Shown here: piece by piece, positions 16,335 through 23,915 of the stretch | How the letters are laid out: each line of letters starts with the position of its first letter | Position numbering within the stretch: position 1 is the first letter of the stretch | DNA from: Haladaptatus sp. ZSTT2 | GTDB lineage: Archaea; Halobacteriota; Halobacteria; Halobacteriales; Halococcaceae | Assembly (NCBI RefSeq): GCF_037081775.1 | Contig: NZ_JBAMHQ010000001.1 | Span: 1,116,001 to 1,180,000, forward strand | DNA: 64,000 bases | Reading direction: 5' to 3' | Program-made: the position numbers and the translations under genes | Notes under the pieces: generated by a model | Database searches by the model: none | The model's input: the letters and a program-made list of their open reading frames with translations, nothing else | Told to the model about the DNA's origin: nothing

Positions 16335-17897
16335 TTAGCTGGTGTCGTTGCCGTACATTCGCAGGCCATAACAGCCTTTGTCCCAGACACCGCGTTTGAT
16401 ATCGCTTTTCTTGATGGTTACGTCAGAACTCTGGTCGTTTAGCTTGACAGCCTCGTAGCCGGTCATCGACTGGGCGTCCATGCCCTCCATCCAAATGCCG
16501 GAGCCGTTTACGACGAACGGGATGTGCGAGGCGGTCTGTTTGCCCTTATATACGAGCGTGTTGTCGCCGTTCAGCACCATCGCCCGGCGGTAGTGTTCGC
16601 CCTGTTGGTTGAAGTTCACGACGCGGAACTCACAGTCGTTGCGGTTGCAGCGCAGAGCGTGTCGCCACACGTCGCCCTCTGCGTCGCCGGAGATATCGAC
16701 GTACTCACAGAGGACTTTCCCGGCGTCAGAGCCGTTGATTTGGATGGCGTTGCCACCACGTTGTATCTCGATGTCTGAGCGGATGATTTTCGTCGGCCCG
16801 GCGCTCGACTGGACGACGACGCCGTGGCAGGTTCTGTCGCCGACGGTCACGTCGAGATGGCTGAGGAAGGCGCTGTCACAGTCGTTCATCACCGTGAGCG
16901 CGTGGCCGTTCGGTTTCTCCAGTCGAATCGTGGTGTCGACCACGTTCATGTTGGGACCTTCGTCCAGCCGAATACCCCGCTGGTTCTGGTTTTCGTCGTG
17001 TTGCTGGTCTACGACGATGGTCGCGTCGGTAACGAGACAGTCGTGGCCGCCGAGGCGGATGCTCGCCGCCTCGCTGTTGGCGTAGCGCCCGCCGTTTACG
17101 ATGACTCGACCGTTGGTGAGCGCGTAGAGGCCGTTGTCCGGCCAGTCGTCGAGTTCGCAGTCTTTGTACTCGATTTGGCCTTCGTGGTAGCGCGTGGACA
17201 TCAGCCCGGAGGGGCCACGCCAGATGTCGCCCGGTGCGTTCTCGGAGAACGCGCCGCCGTAGTTCGCGCGAAAACGCTTTACCATGCCCTTGCCATCCGG
17301 GGAGAGAATGTCGAACAGTCCCGGGCCGTAGGTGCCGCTGTCGTGGCGGCCGACGACGGTGATGTCGTCGACGAACAATCCGTCTCTGACCTGTGCTTCG
17401 ATGACGCGAATGCCCGTGTCGTCGGCCCGAAGGTCGACGGCAAACCCTTGGACGCGCAGGTCAACGCCGGGGTCGTAGTTGACGCCCAAACGGAACAGCC
17501 GATACTGTGGCCCATCGAAGTTGTGGTAGTTCGCGGGGACGAGCGTGGCGTCGTCGCCTACCAGCCCGAAGTTCCGGAAGTCAGTAAAGCGGAACTGTGA
17601 GTCCATGAAGTACCGCCCCGGTGGGAACTTGATGAGCGTGTCATTCGCCGCATACTGCTCTAAAATCGGCGTGATGGACTCGTTGCCCGAGTTGTCCGCA
17701 CCGCCGTCGTCGACGATGTCGATGACGCGGTCGTACTGGTCATCGACGTGCGAGGCTTCGGCTTTGCCCGACGCCAGGAGTGTGGCACCTGCCGCCGTTG
17801 CGCCGACTGCCCCAAGAAAGGTTCGTCTGCCAAGGCTGGTGGAGTCATTCGATTCACGGTTCGAGTCTGTCGGGGGAGTCGTGTCGCGCGTGGTCAT
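16335..17897 (-). CDS. Tat-exported right-handed beta-helix protein
   Basis: A 520-residue protein. The Tat signal LGRRTFLGAVGATAAGATLL lies at residues 23-42, with a cleavage region near KAEASH. The mature part has repeated short strands and turns (for example VIVNGGRYANSEAASIRLGG and LSHLDVTVGD) typical of pectate-lyase-like parallel beta-helices, with the family's early GNESITPILEQYAANDTLIKF segment. Such proteins bind or cleave polysaccharides. Catalytic residues cannot be assigned. Its place beside the sulfatase-fold gene suggests a role on the exported polymer. Its upstream region lacks the YTTA element. Confidence 0.82.
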   Translation of the reverse strand: MTTRDTTPPTDSNRESNDSTSLGRRTFLGAVGATAAGATLLASGKAEASHVDDQYDRVIDIVDDGGADNSGNESITPILEQYAANDTLIKFPPGRYFMDSQFRFTDFRNFGLVGDDATLVPANYHNFDGPQYRLFRLGVNYDPGVDLRVQGFAVDLRADDTGIRVIEAQVRDGLFVDDITVVGRHDSGTYGPGLFDILSPDGKGMVKRFRANYGGAFSENAPGDIWRGPSGLMSTRYHEGQIEYKDCELDDWPDNGLYALTNGRVIVNGGRYANSEAASIRLGGHDCLVTDATIVVDQQHDENQNQRGIRLDEGPNMNVVDTTIRLEKPNGHALTVMNDCDSAFLSHLDVTVGDRTCHGVVVQSSAGPTKIIRSDIEIQRGGNAIQINGSDAGKVLCEYVDISGDAEGDVWRHALRCNRNDCEFRVVNFNQQGEHYRRAMVLNGDNTLVYKGKQTASHIPFVVNGSGIWMEGMDAQSMTGYEAVKLNDQSSDVTIKKSDIKRGVWDKGCYGLRMYGNDTS

Positions 17898-18154
17898 TGC
17901 AAACCCTAATGGTAGATTTCCGGCTCGCGTATGGGGTATGAGTAGAGTAGCGACCCGGGCAAAGTATCGAAATACCTTTTTTTACTGGTTCTATGACAGT
18001 AATTCGCACGGGAATTACTCGCCACCCTCACGGAACCACCGGTACCACAAAGTTGTTATGATGTGAGTATCATCCTGACAGGCGCGGTTTTGGTTCGGTA
18101 CTCCGCGTTCACAAAACCCATGATAGTTTCCCACACGTTCTCCAAGAGCGGCCG
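17898..18154. other. Intergenic region with hairpins and CCCGGGCAAA
   Basis: No protein gene is seen. Contents: CCCGGGCAAA at 17954-17963 (the same decamer occurs twice at 22.6-22.8 kb); a small hairpin with a T-run at 17964-17983; a perfect inverted repeat AGTAATTC/GAATTACT with a 6-base loop at 17998-18019; and a short ATGAT/ATCAT repeat near 18058-18073. A short transcript on the plus strand ending at the T-run is possible. Confidence 0.4.
17964..17983 (+). terminator. Hairpin plus T7 run
   Basis: GTAT-CGAA-ATAC, one C, then seven T. No annotated plus-strand gene ends just before it, so it would terminate an unseen short RNA, or be accidental. Confidence 0.4.
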
Positions 18155-18176
18155 ATTATCGGCCTCATAATAATGG
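18155..18176 (+). promoter_or_regulatory. YTTA-N8-ATAATAA promoter element
   Basis: ATTA, TCGGCCTC, ATAATAA, TGG. The next ATG is 30 bases past the box (18204) and opens a 15-codon mini-ORF; the DUF4129 gene starts at 18254. Confidence 0.7.
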
Positions 18177-18203
18177 GTGTCCTGTCCTTGTCTCGCGATA
18201 TAT

Positions 18204-18251
18204 ATGGGAACGCCGGGACGGCGAGTTGTACGTGACGGTGGGGCTGGATAG
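18204..18251 (+). CDS. Candidate 15-codon leader ORF of the DUF4129 operon
   Basis: ATG 18204 opens 15 codons (MGTPGRRVVRDGGAG) and ends in TAG at 18249-18251, two bases before ATG 18254. It sits at the leaderless distance from the promoter box. The tight stop-start spacing suggests reinitiation or coupling. The peptide itself is probably not functional. Confidence 0.4.
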   Translation: MGTPGRRVVRDGGAG

Positions 18252-18253
18252 AA

Positions 18254-19030
18254 ATGGATACGGATAGACTTCTCTCTGCGGTCGTTGCGGTGCTTTGCAT
18301 CCTCTCGGTTGGCTTCGCCTCGACGACGCTCGACGATTCGGTGACCACGAAACCGGAGGACGTCATCAATATCGACTATGACAAACTTCCTATAAATCCA
18401 CAGGAAGCAGAGGAGTTCAAGGGCGATGACGTGACGACTGCAGACCCGGAGTCCACCGGCACGCCCACCGCAGAGAGTAAAACAGAAACCCAAGGGAACA
18501 CAGCGACACCGGGCGAGGGTGATGCGGAGCTAAGCGATCCACAGGCCGGCGGTGCAAACCAGCAGACAGAAGCGACGGGACAGGGGTCGAGTCCACAGGT
18601 TGTCGGAGAAAGCCTGCTCGACAAATTCCTCTCGTTTCTCATGACGCTCTTGCCGTTCGTGCTCATCGGTGCCGTCCTCGCGGTCGCGGTAAAAAAGCGC
18701 GAGACGATAGCTGGCTGGCTCGAACACGCGGAGCGAAACGAACCCGTTTCGACCCAACCGACCGTGGTTGCCCGCCCCGAAAACGAAGTGTATCAAGCGT
18801 GGCACGAAGTCGCGAGCGCGATTCCGTACGTCCAACGCAAGGCGATGACGCCCGACGAAGTCGCGGCCGCGCTTCGGGACGAAACCGACCTCGACGATGA
18901 GCTACTCATGGAGCTGACGAAGACGTTCAAACGCATTCGCTACGGCGGTGCGCCGGTGACCGACGACGACCGCGCGCTCGCCGCACGGGTAGAAGACCAA
19001 CTCACCGCACAGCGGGTGGCTGAGAAATGA
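18254..19030 (+). CDS. DUF4129 family membrane protein
   Basis: A 258-residue protein: N-terminal hydrophobic signal/anchor (7-23), an extracytoplasmic Thr/Glu/Gln-rich region (about 55-118), a membrane segment at about 125-148, then a cytoplasmic domain (155-255) with the DUF4129 pattern AWHEVASAIPYVQRKAMTP and FKRIRYGG. DUF4129 proteins occur next to DUF58 and MoxR genes across prokaryotes and are thought to serve surface assembly or protein maturation. First gene of a four-gene operon with ATGA overlaps. Confidence 0.8.
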   Translation: MDTDRLLSAVVAVLCILSVGFASTTLDDSVTTKPEDVINIDYDKLPINPQEAEEFKGDDVTTADPESTGTPTAESKTETQGNTATPGEGDAELSDPQAGGANQQTEATGQGSSPQVVGESLLDKFLSFLMTLLPFVLIGAVLAVAVKKRETIAGWLEHAERNEPVSTQPTVVARPENEVYQAWHEVASAIPYVQRKAMTPDEVAAALRDETDLDDELLMELTKTFKRIRYGGAPVTDDDRALAARVEDQLTAQRVAEK

Positions 19031-19629
19031 GCTTCCGTCGTGTCGTCTTTGGCGTCCTCGGCGTTGGCATCTTCATGCTCGCGTACCTCGCGACGGGCAA
19101 CCCCGACCTCGCCGGCGCACTTCCGGGCGAGGCGTTGGTTTCGGCGCTCGGGAACGACTACCTCGTGCTCGTGGTCGTCGCCGTCCTCGCCGCCGTAATC
19201 ACCCTGTTCGTGACGGTTTCTGCGCGAAACGGCGCGCGCGACCACACCACGCCGCCGGAAGCAGAACAGGTCACGGAGGTTCCGCTCGCCGGTGACATCT
19301 ACGACGACCTCATCTCGAACTCGCCGCTGTGGGCGCTCACCCACCGTGAGGCGTGCGACCTCGCAAAACAGCAACTGACCGCGACGGCCGTGCGAGTCGT
19401 GCAAGCAGAGCGCGGGTGTACCCAGACAACGGCCAAAGAACAGGTCGCCCGCGGGACCTGGACCGACGACCCCTTCGCCGCCCGCTTCCTTGGGAGCGAG
19501 GCCCCGCCGTTAGAACCCGAACAGTGGCTGACCACGGCCATCAGGCTGGAGACACCAACCCAACGGGGTGCCCGCCACGCGGCGACCGAACTCGTCGCCC
19601 GCGCCGGAGGTGACGGCCATGCTGCGTGA
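19027..19629 (+). CDS. Membrane protein of the DUF58/MoxR operon
   Basis: A 200-residue protein with two N-terminal membrane segments (about 4-22 and 38-58), then a cytoplasmic domain of about 130 residues containing ALTHREACDLAKQQL. Its ATG overlaps the DUF4129 stop, and its end overlaps the DUF58 start by 11 bases. Haloarchaeal DUF58 operons regularly carry a protein of this size and layout (DUF7269-like). Function unknown. Confidence 0.68.
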   Translation: MSFRRVVFGVLGVGIFMLAYLATGNPDLAGALPGEALVSALGNDYLVLVVVAVLAAVITLFVTVSARNGARDHTTPPEAEQVTEVPLAGDIYDDLISNSPLWALTHREACDLAKQQLTATAVRVVQAERGCTQTTAKEQVARGTWTDDPFAARFLGSEAPPLEPEQWLTTAIRLETPTQRGARHAATELVARAGGDGHAA

Positions 19630-20872
19630 GACGAAACGCTGGCGGGGCGTCACCGCAATCAGTCTCCTCACCGCGATGGGCGGACTCCTCGCGAACCGGC
19701 CGCTGTTGTTGCTCGTTGCCACCGTTGGCATCGTCTACCTCGTCTACCCGCGCGTGACCGGCACGCCAGACGGAACGCTCGAACTCGATCGGCGGCTGAG
19801 CACTGACACGCCCGGCCACAACGAAGTGGTCGACGTGACGGTAACGCTCAGAAACACCGGCTCGTCACTCCTGCCAGACGTGCGCATTGTAGACGGCGTC
19901 CCCGAGACGCTCACCGTGACCGCGGGAACGCCCCGCCACAGCGCGACGCTGCTCCCCGGCAGAGAGACCACGTTCACCTACTCGATTACCGCAAAGCGCG
20001 GCGCACACCCGTTCACGCCCGCAACGGTCATCTTGAACGACATCGCGGGCGCACGCGAGGTGGAGACGAACGTCGCAAGCGAGACAGAACTGCGCTGTGA
20101 CGCAGAGGTCTCTGAGATGCCACTTCGCCAGCAGACAACCCAACTCTACGGGCGCGTGCTCACCGCAGACGGCGGCAGCGGCGTCGAGTTCCACCAGACC
20201 CGCGAGTACCGCCCCGGCGACTCCATCCACCAGATCGACTGGAACCGCCACGCGCGGACGGGCAAGCTCTCGACCATCGAGTTCCGCCAAGAGCGCGCCG
20301 GTCGCGTCGTCGTCCTCGTCGATGCCCGCGAACAGTCCTACCGACGGGCAACGGAGGACGACCCACACGCGGTCGCATACGCGCGCTACGCCGCAGAACA
20401 GCTGTTCGAGTCGCTGCTCGCCTCGCGTGACCAGGTCGGCCTCGCGGTCGTCGGCCGCGAGTTCGCGTGGCTCTCCCCGGGCGCTGGAAACGACCACCGC
20501 ATCCGCGGGAAAACCCTGCTCGCAACGTCGAACAGCCTCGCTCCGCGGCCACCCGAGCGAGACGCCTTCGACGACGCCCAGTTCACCGAGCTGCGCACCC
20601 AACTCACGGCCTCGACGCAGGTGGTCGTCCTCTCACCGCTGGTCGATGACGACATCGTGAGCGAGGTCAAACGCCTCGACGCCCACGGCCACCGCGTAAC
20701 GGTGCTCAGCCCGTGTGTCACGGGCGGAGACACCCTTGGCGGAGAAGTCGCCCACATAGAACGCGTCCAGCGGATTCGACAGCTTCGCGCCGGTGAGATT
20801 CCGGTCATCGACTGGAACCCAGACCGGCCGCTTGAAGCCGCCTTAGAGGACATCGGGAGGTGGCGGCTATGA
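19619..20872 (+). CDS. DUF58 family protein
   Basis: A 417-residue protein. Two membrane segments near 12-45 are followed by an extracytoplasmic beta domain (about 50-160), then the DUF58 core with the hallmark EYRPGDSIHQIDWNRHAR near 195-212 and a von Willebrand A-like fold (VVLVDAREQS). I chose ATG 19619 because it starts just before the membrane segment; a longer frame exists upstream. DUF58 proteins are partners of MoxR-type AAA ATPases. Confidence 0.88.
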   Translation: MLRETKRWRGVTAISLLTAMGGLLANRPLLLLVATVGIVYLVYPRVTGTPDGTLELDRRLSTDTPGHNEVVDVTVTLRNTGSSLLPDVRIVDGVPETLTVTAGTPRHSATLLPGRETTFTYSITAKRGAHPFTPATVILNDIAGAREVETNVASETELRCDAEVSEMPLRQQTTQLYGRVLTADGGSGVEFHQTREYRPGDSIHQIDWNRHARTGKLSTIEFRQERAGRVVVLVDAREQSYRRATEDDPHAVAYARYAAEQLFESLLASRDQVGLAVVGREFAWLSPGAGNDHRIRGKTLLATSNSLAPRPPERDAFDDAQFTELRTQLTASTQVVVLSPLVDDDIVSEVKRLDAHGHRVTVLSPCVTGGDTLGGEVAHIERVQRIRQLRAGEIPVIDWNPDRPLEAALEDIGRWRL

Positions 20873-21552
20873 GCGCACCCGTGCGGAAACCAACCCGCAT
20901 CGCAAGCGTCGCGGCGGTGCTCGCAGGCGCGCTCCCGGCGTTTTTCATCGTCGAGTTGCCCGCGATTCCGACCGCGCTCGTGTTCATCGTCGGGGGACTG
21001 TTCGTCGCCGGGCTTGGCGACGAGGCACGAACCCACGGCTATCGCTGGCTCGGTCACGGTGTCGTCGCCATCGGCGTGCTCGTCGGCCTCGTCGGCGTCG
21101 CGCGCGGCTTCGCCGCCGCCCCGAGTCCGCGGTTTATGGTCGTCGTTGGTCCGACACTGCTCGGCGCGTGGGTGCTCGGGCTTGGCGTCATCCCGTTGCG
21201 AAAGGGGTCGCGTTGGCTCGTCAAAGCGGGGAGTTTCTTCCTGCTCGCAGGCGTCGTCATGGCTGGCGTCGTCCAGATGGGCGACCTCGGCACGTTCCTG
21301 CTCGCGACCATCGCGCTCGTCGTCGCGTGGGACGCAGGCGACCACAGCATCACCCTTGGCCAGCAACTCGGCCGAGGCGCACAGACCGCACAGGTCGAAG
21401 TGACGCATCTCGTGGGCACCGTCGGGGCGGGAGTCATCGCGTATCTCGCCACAAAAGCAGTCGATGGGTTCGGGACGCCCGGCGTCCCGTTGTCTGCGTT
21501 GCTCGGATTACTCGTCGCGGTGCTGGTGTTGCTTATCGCGTTGCATAGGTAA
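20869..21552 (+). CDS. Polytopic membrane protein (DUF7519-like)
   Basis: A 227-residue, strongly hydrophobic protein with about seven or eight membrane segments. Its ATG overlaps the DUF58 stop (ATGA). Conserved-looking polar parts are RKPTRIASVAA at the start and WDAGDHSITLGQQLGRGAQT in the middle. Haloarchaeal DUF58 operons often end with such a protein. Function unknown. Its last 20 bases overlap the 3' end of the convergent MoxR gene. Confidence 0.68.
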   Translation: MSAPVRKPTRIASVAAVLAGALPAFFIVELPAIPTALVFIVGGLFVAGLGDEARTHGYRWLGHGVVAIGVLVGLVGVARGFAAAPSPRFMVVVGPTLLGAWVLGLGVIPLRKGSRWLVKAGSFFLLAGVVMAGVVQMGDLGTFLLATIALVVAWDAGDHSITLGQQLGRGAQTAQVEVTHLVGTVGAGVIAYLATKAVDGFGTPGVPLSALLGLLVAVLVLLIALHR

Positions 21553-22498
21553 TCGTCGGCACGTCCACCGACGACAGCACCGCCTCGATAACGTCGTATT
21601 TTTCCACGCCGTTCACCCGCGCGTCAGCGGTGAGCACGATACGGTGGTCGAGGACGGGGTGGGCGACGCGCTTTACGTGTTCTGGCGTGACGTACTCCTC
21701 GCCGTCGAGGACGGCGCGAGCGCGCGCGGCCTCGAACAGGCGCTGGGTCGCACGCGGCGACGCCCCGACGGTGACGCGTTCGTCTTCTCGCGTCGCGCGC
21801 GTGAGGTCGACAATGTAGTCTTGGACGTCTTTTTGCACGCGCACCTGCTCTGAGACGCGCTGAAGGTCGAGCACCTCCTGTGGCGAGCAGACGGTGTTGA
21901 CGGTTGGGCTCCGGTCTTCGCGCGATTCACGGCGGGCGAGCAGTTCGCGTTCGCCCTCGCGGTTTGGGTAGCCCATGCTCGTCTTGATGATGAATCGGTC
22001 TTTCTGCGCCTCGGGGAGCGGGAACGTCCCCTCGTTTCGCTCTGCGGGGTTCTGCGTGGCGATAACGAAGAAGGGGTCGGGGAGTTTGTGGGTCTGGCCG
22101 TCGACTGTCACCTGTTTTTCCTCCATCGCTTCGAGCAGCGCGGCCTGGGTCTTCGGCGAGGCACGATTGATTTCGTCTGCGAGGACGACGTTCGCGAAGA
22201 TGGGGCCTTTCTTGAACTCGAAGTCCCGGTTTTTCTCGTTGAAGACGTGCGTGCCAGTCACGTCGGCCGGGAGCAAGTCGGGGGTAAACTGGATGCGCGA
22301 AAACGAGAGTCCAAGCGCCGTCCCGAGACTCCGGGCGGTGAGGGTCTTTCCGGTGCCGGGAACGTCTTCTAAGAGGACGTGCCCGCGGGCGAGCAGTCCG
22401 GTGAGGACGGTGTCTAAAAACTCTTGTTCGGTGATGACCGCATTTCCAATCGTGTCGGTCACGCGACGGCTCAACTCGTATGCCTCGGCAACTCGCAT
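21533..22498 (-). CDS. MoxR-family AAA+ ATPase
   Basis: A 321-residue protein. Walker A is DVPGTGKTLTAR (about 44-55), Walker B is VVLADEINRASPKTQ (about 106-120), sensor 1 is FVIATQNPAE, and a C-terminal lid carries VTVGASPRATQRLF. MoxR ATPases act as chaperones for metal-centre insertion or for assembly of surface complexes together with DUF58/VWA proteins. It faces the DUF4129-DUF58 operon tail-to-tail but has the same promoter type (22521-22543), so both halves are probably co-expressed. Confidence 0.93.
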   Translation of the reverse strand: MRVAEAYELSRRVTDTIGNAVITEQEFLDTVLTGLLARGHVLLEDVPGTGKTLTARSLGTALGLSFSRIQFTPDLLPADVTGTHVFNEKNRDFEFKKGPIFANVVLADEINRASPKTQAALLEAMEEKQVTVDGQTHKLPDPFFVIATQNPAERNEGTFPLPEAQKDRFIIKTSMGYPNREGERELLARRESREDRSPTVNTVCSPQEVLDLQRVSEQVRVQKDVQDYIVDLTRATREDERVTVGASPRATQRLFEAARARAVLDGEEYVTPEHVKRVAHPVLDHRIVLTADARVNGVEKYDVIEAVLSSVDVPTITYATR

Positions 22499-22520
22499 GT
22501 AGAGTGCCTTCGACGCTAGC

Positions 22521-22543
22521 CCTTTTATTATCAGTTGGCTAAA
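22521..22543 (-). promoter_or_regulatory. YTTA-N8-ATAATAA promoter element
   Basis: Minus strand: TTTA, GCCAACTG, ATAATAA, AAGG. The box ends 26 bases before ATG 22498 of the MoxR gene. Confidence 0.75.
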
Positions 22544-22559
22544 TCAGTCGGAAAACCGG

Positions 22560-22880
22560 GCTGTCGCTCGTGGCGATAGGATGCGTGGGAGGTGGGTGGC
22601 CGGAATGTGGGTGCACACGCGAACCCGGGCAAAGTTCGCGGATGGAGCGTCCGACCGGCCCACGTGACAGAAGTAACAGCCACGCAGTGGCGAACGCGAC
22701 GCACCGGGCAGATACGTCGCCTCGCATGCAGTAGGTGGCAGAACACATGGTTCGGAACCACCACCCGCGTCAACGCCACAGACGCGAGAGAGATGTACGC
22801 GGACGCCCCGGGCAAAGGCGTCTGGTACAAGCGCGCCCAGACGGGCGTTGGATGGCGGGTTTATTTCAAACCGCATTCCG
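22560..22880. ncRNA. Candidate structured RNA with CCGGGCARA hairpin loops
   Basis: A gene-free stretch of about 430 bases between the MoxR and DsbA-like genes. It holds three hairpins whose loops share CCGGGCARA: 22618-22640 (7-bp stem CGCGAAC/GTTCGCG, loop CCGGGCAAA), 22696-22720 (6-bp stem GCGACG/CGTCGC, loop with ACCGGGCAGA) and 22802-22822 (6-bp stem GACGCC/GGCGTC, loop CCGGGCAAA). The loops are conserved while the stems differ but still pair. Further hairpins are CGCGTC/GACGCG near 22766-22786 and GCGCCC/GGGCGT near 22833-22849. Open frames on either strand are basic and poor in haloarchaeal codon preference, so coding is unlikely. It does not match RNase P, SRP or tRNA as I know them. 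Strand uncertain (loops read on plus). Confidence 0.4.
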
Positions 22881-22928
22881 AAGTTAATTACGAGACAGTA
22901 TAAGTATTACTGCCGGCGGTCGCGGCGC

Positions 22929-23771
22929 TTAGTTTTCGATTGCGGCTTCGATTTGGGCGCGCGTCTTTTCTGCGTCCACGGTCGGACGAACCATCGTCCC
23001 GTCCTCGAAGACGAGGCGAGGCACCGTAGAGACGTTGACTTCGGCTGCGGCTTCGGTCGTGGCTTCCACATCTCCGAGGTAGGTCTCTTGGTCGAGTGCC
23101 GTGGTGAACGCCTCGACGTCTGCGATGCCCGCTTCTTCTGCGAACACTTTCATCTGTTCTTTGGTACCCCAGTCGAAGCGTTCCTGTGGCTGGTTTTTGA
23201 ACACGTACGCGAAGTACGTCCAGTAGTTCTCGGGGTCGGTGTCCCACGCCGCAAGCCCGGCCTGTGCGGAGAGTGGGGCGTCCTCACCGAGGAACGGCTC
23301 GCCACCGAGGAACGCGAGCGCGCGGTACTCGATTTGAAGGTCGCCGGGTTTGACGTACTCGCGGACGATTTCGTCGAGGAAGCCGCCAACGGCGAACTCC
23401 TGGGTGTACGGGCACTTCCAGTTCCCGTAGAACGTGATTTTCGCGTCGGCGTCACTCGACCCCATGACCGCGTACGTGGAGTCGGTGTCTTCTACGGGCG
23501 CATCCATGATCGCACCGGCTGGTTTCACGATTTCCTCGCTCTTGCGTGTGACTGCCTGCGTGGAGTCGCCGTTGCCCTCGTCCGGCGACTGGTCGATGTT
23601 TTCGGCCGTCGTCGTCGCTGTGGTCTGCTGGCTTTCGGCGGCCGTCGTGGTCTGTTGTTCTTCTTGGCTGTCAAGTGCATTGTCCGTGAGGCTCGCACAG
23701 CCTGCAAGGCTGAGCAGCGCGGCGCTACCGGTCAGCTGGAGGATTCGACGTCTGGATTTTTTCTCTGTCAT
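22929..23771 (-). CDS. DsbA-like thioredoxin-fold lipoprotein
   Basis: A 280-residue protein starting at ATG 23771, 26 bases after the promoter box (a longer frame would run into the promoter). RRRILQLTGSAALLSLAGC gives an export signal with lipobox, followed by a Thr/Gln-rich linker to about residue 65. The thioredoxin-fold domain has ITFYGNWKCPYTQEF near 112-126 and a cis-Pro loop VSTVPRLVFEDG near 245-256. The active site reads CPYT, so the second Cys of the usual CXXC is missing. It may act as a reductase- or chaperone-like protein at the cell surface. Confidence 0.87.
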   Translation of the reverse strand: MTEKKSRRRILQLTGSAALLSLAGCASLTDNALDSQEEQQTTTAAESQQTTATTTAENIDQSPDEGNGDSTQAVTRKSEEIVKPAGAIMDAPVEDTDSTYAVMGSSDADAKITFYGNWKCPYTQEFAVGGFLDEIVREYVKPGDLQIEYRALAFLGGEPFLGEDAPLSAQAGLAAWDTDPENYWTYFAYVFKNQPQERFDWGTKEQMKVFAEEAGIADVEAFTTALDQETYLGDVEATTEAAAEVNVSTVPRLVFEDGTMVRPTVDAEKTRAQIEAAIEN

Positions 23772-23794
23772 ATTCCGTAGTGACAGTGCTACCC

Positions 23795-23816
23795 CCATTA
23801 TTATCCGTCAGCTAAG
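23795..23816 (-). promoter_or_regulatory. YTTA-N8-ATAATAA promoter element
   Basis: Minus strand: CTTA, GCTGACGG, ATAATAA, TGG. The box ends 26 bases before ATG 23771 of the DsbA-like gene. Confidence 0.78.
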
Positions 23817-23865
23817 CCCGGGTTTCAGGGCGTCTGCGTACCGTTCGCACACAGCCGACTGTCGT

Positions 23866-23882
23866 CGGGTGGCAGCCACCCG
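23866..23882. promoter_or_regulatory. 17-base palindrome between divergent promoters
   Basis: CGGGTGGC-A-GCCACCCG, a perfect inverted repeat with a one-base centre. It lies almost midway between the two outward-facing YTTA-N8-ATAATAA promoters, about 50 bases from the minus-strand element at 23795-23816 and 33 bases from the plus-strand one at 23916-23937. It could be an operator for both genes; no regulator can be named. Confidence 0.4.
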
Positions 23883-23915
23883 TCTGAAGAGACGAATTCG
23901 GGCGAATGAGTCCGG

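Noticed and set aside
22592-22903. Plus-strand frame of 103 codons
   Set aside because: It is basic, uses rare codons, starts with GTG and lacks upstream signals, while the DNA forms strong hairpins. I cannot fully exclude coding.
22499-22928. RNase P or SRP RNA
   Set aside because: The length fits RNase P, but I could not find the conserved GGAAAGTC-like or terminal CAGAACCCGGCTT-like segments on either strand, nor the SRP GGAA/GCAGC loops.
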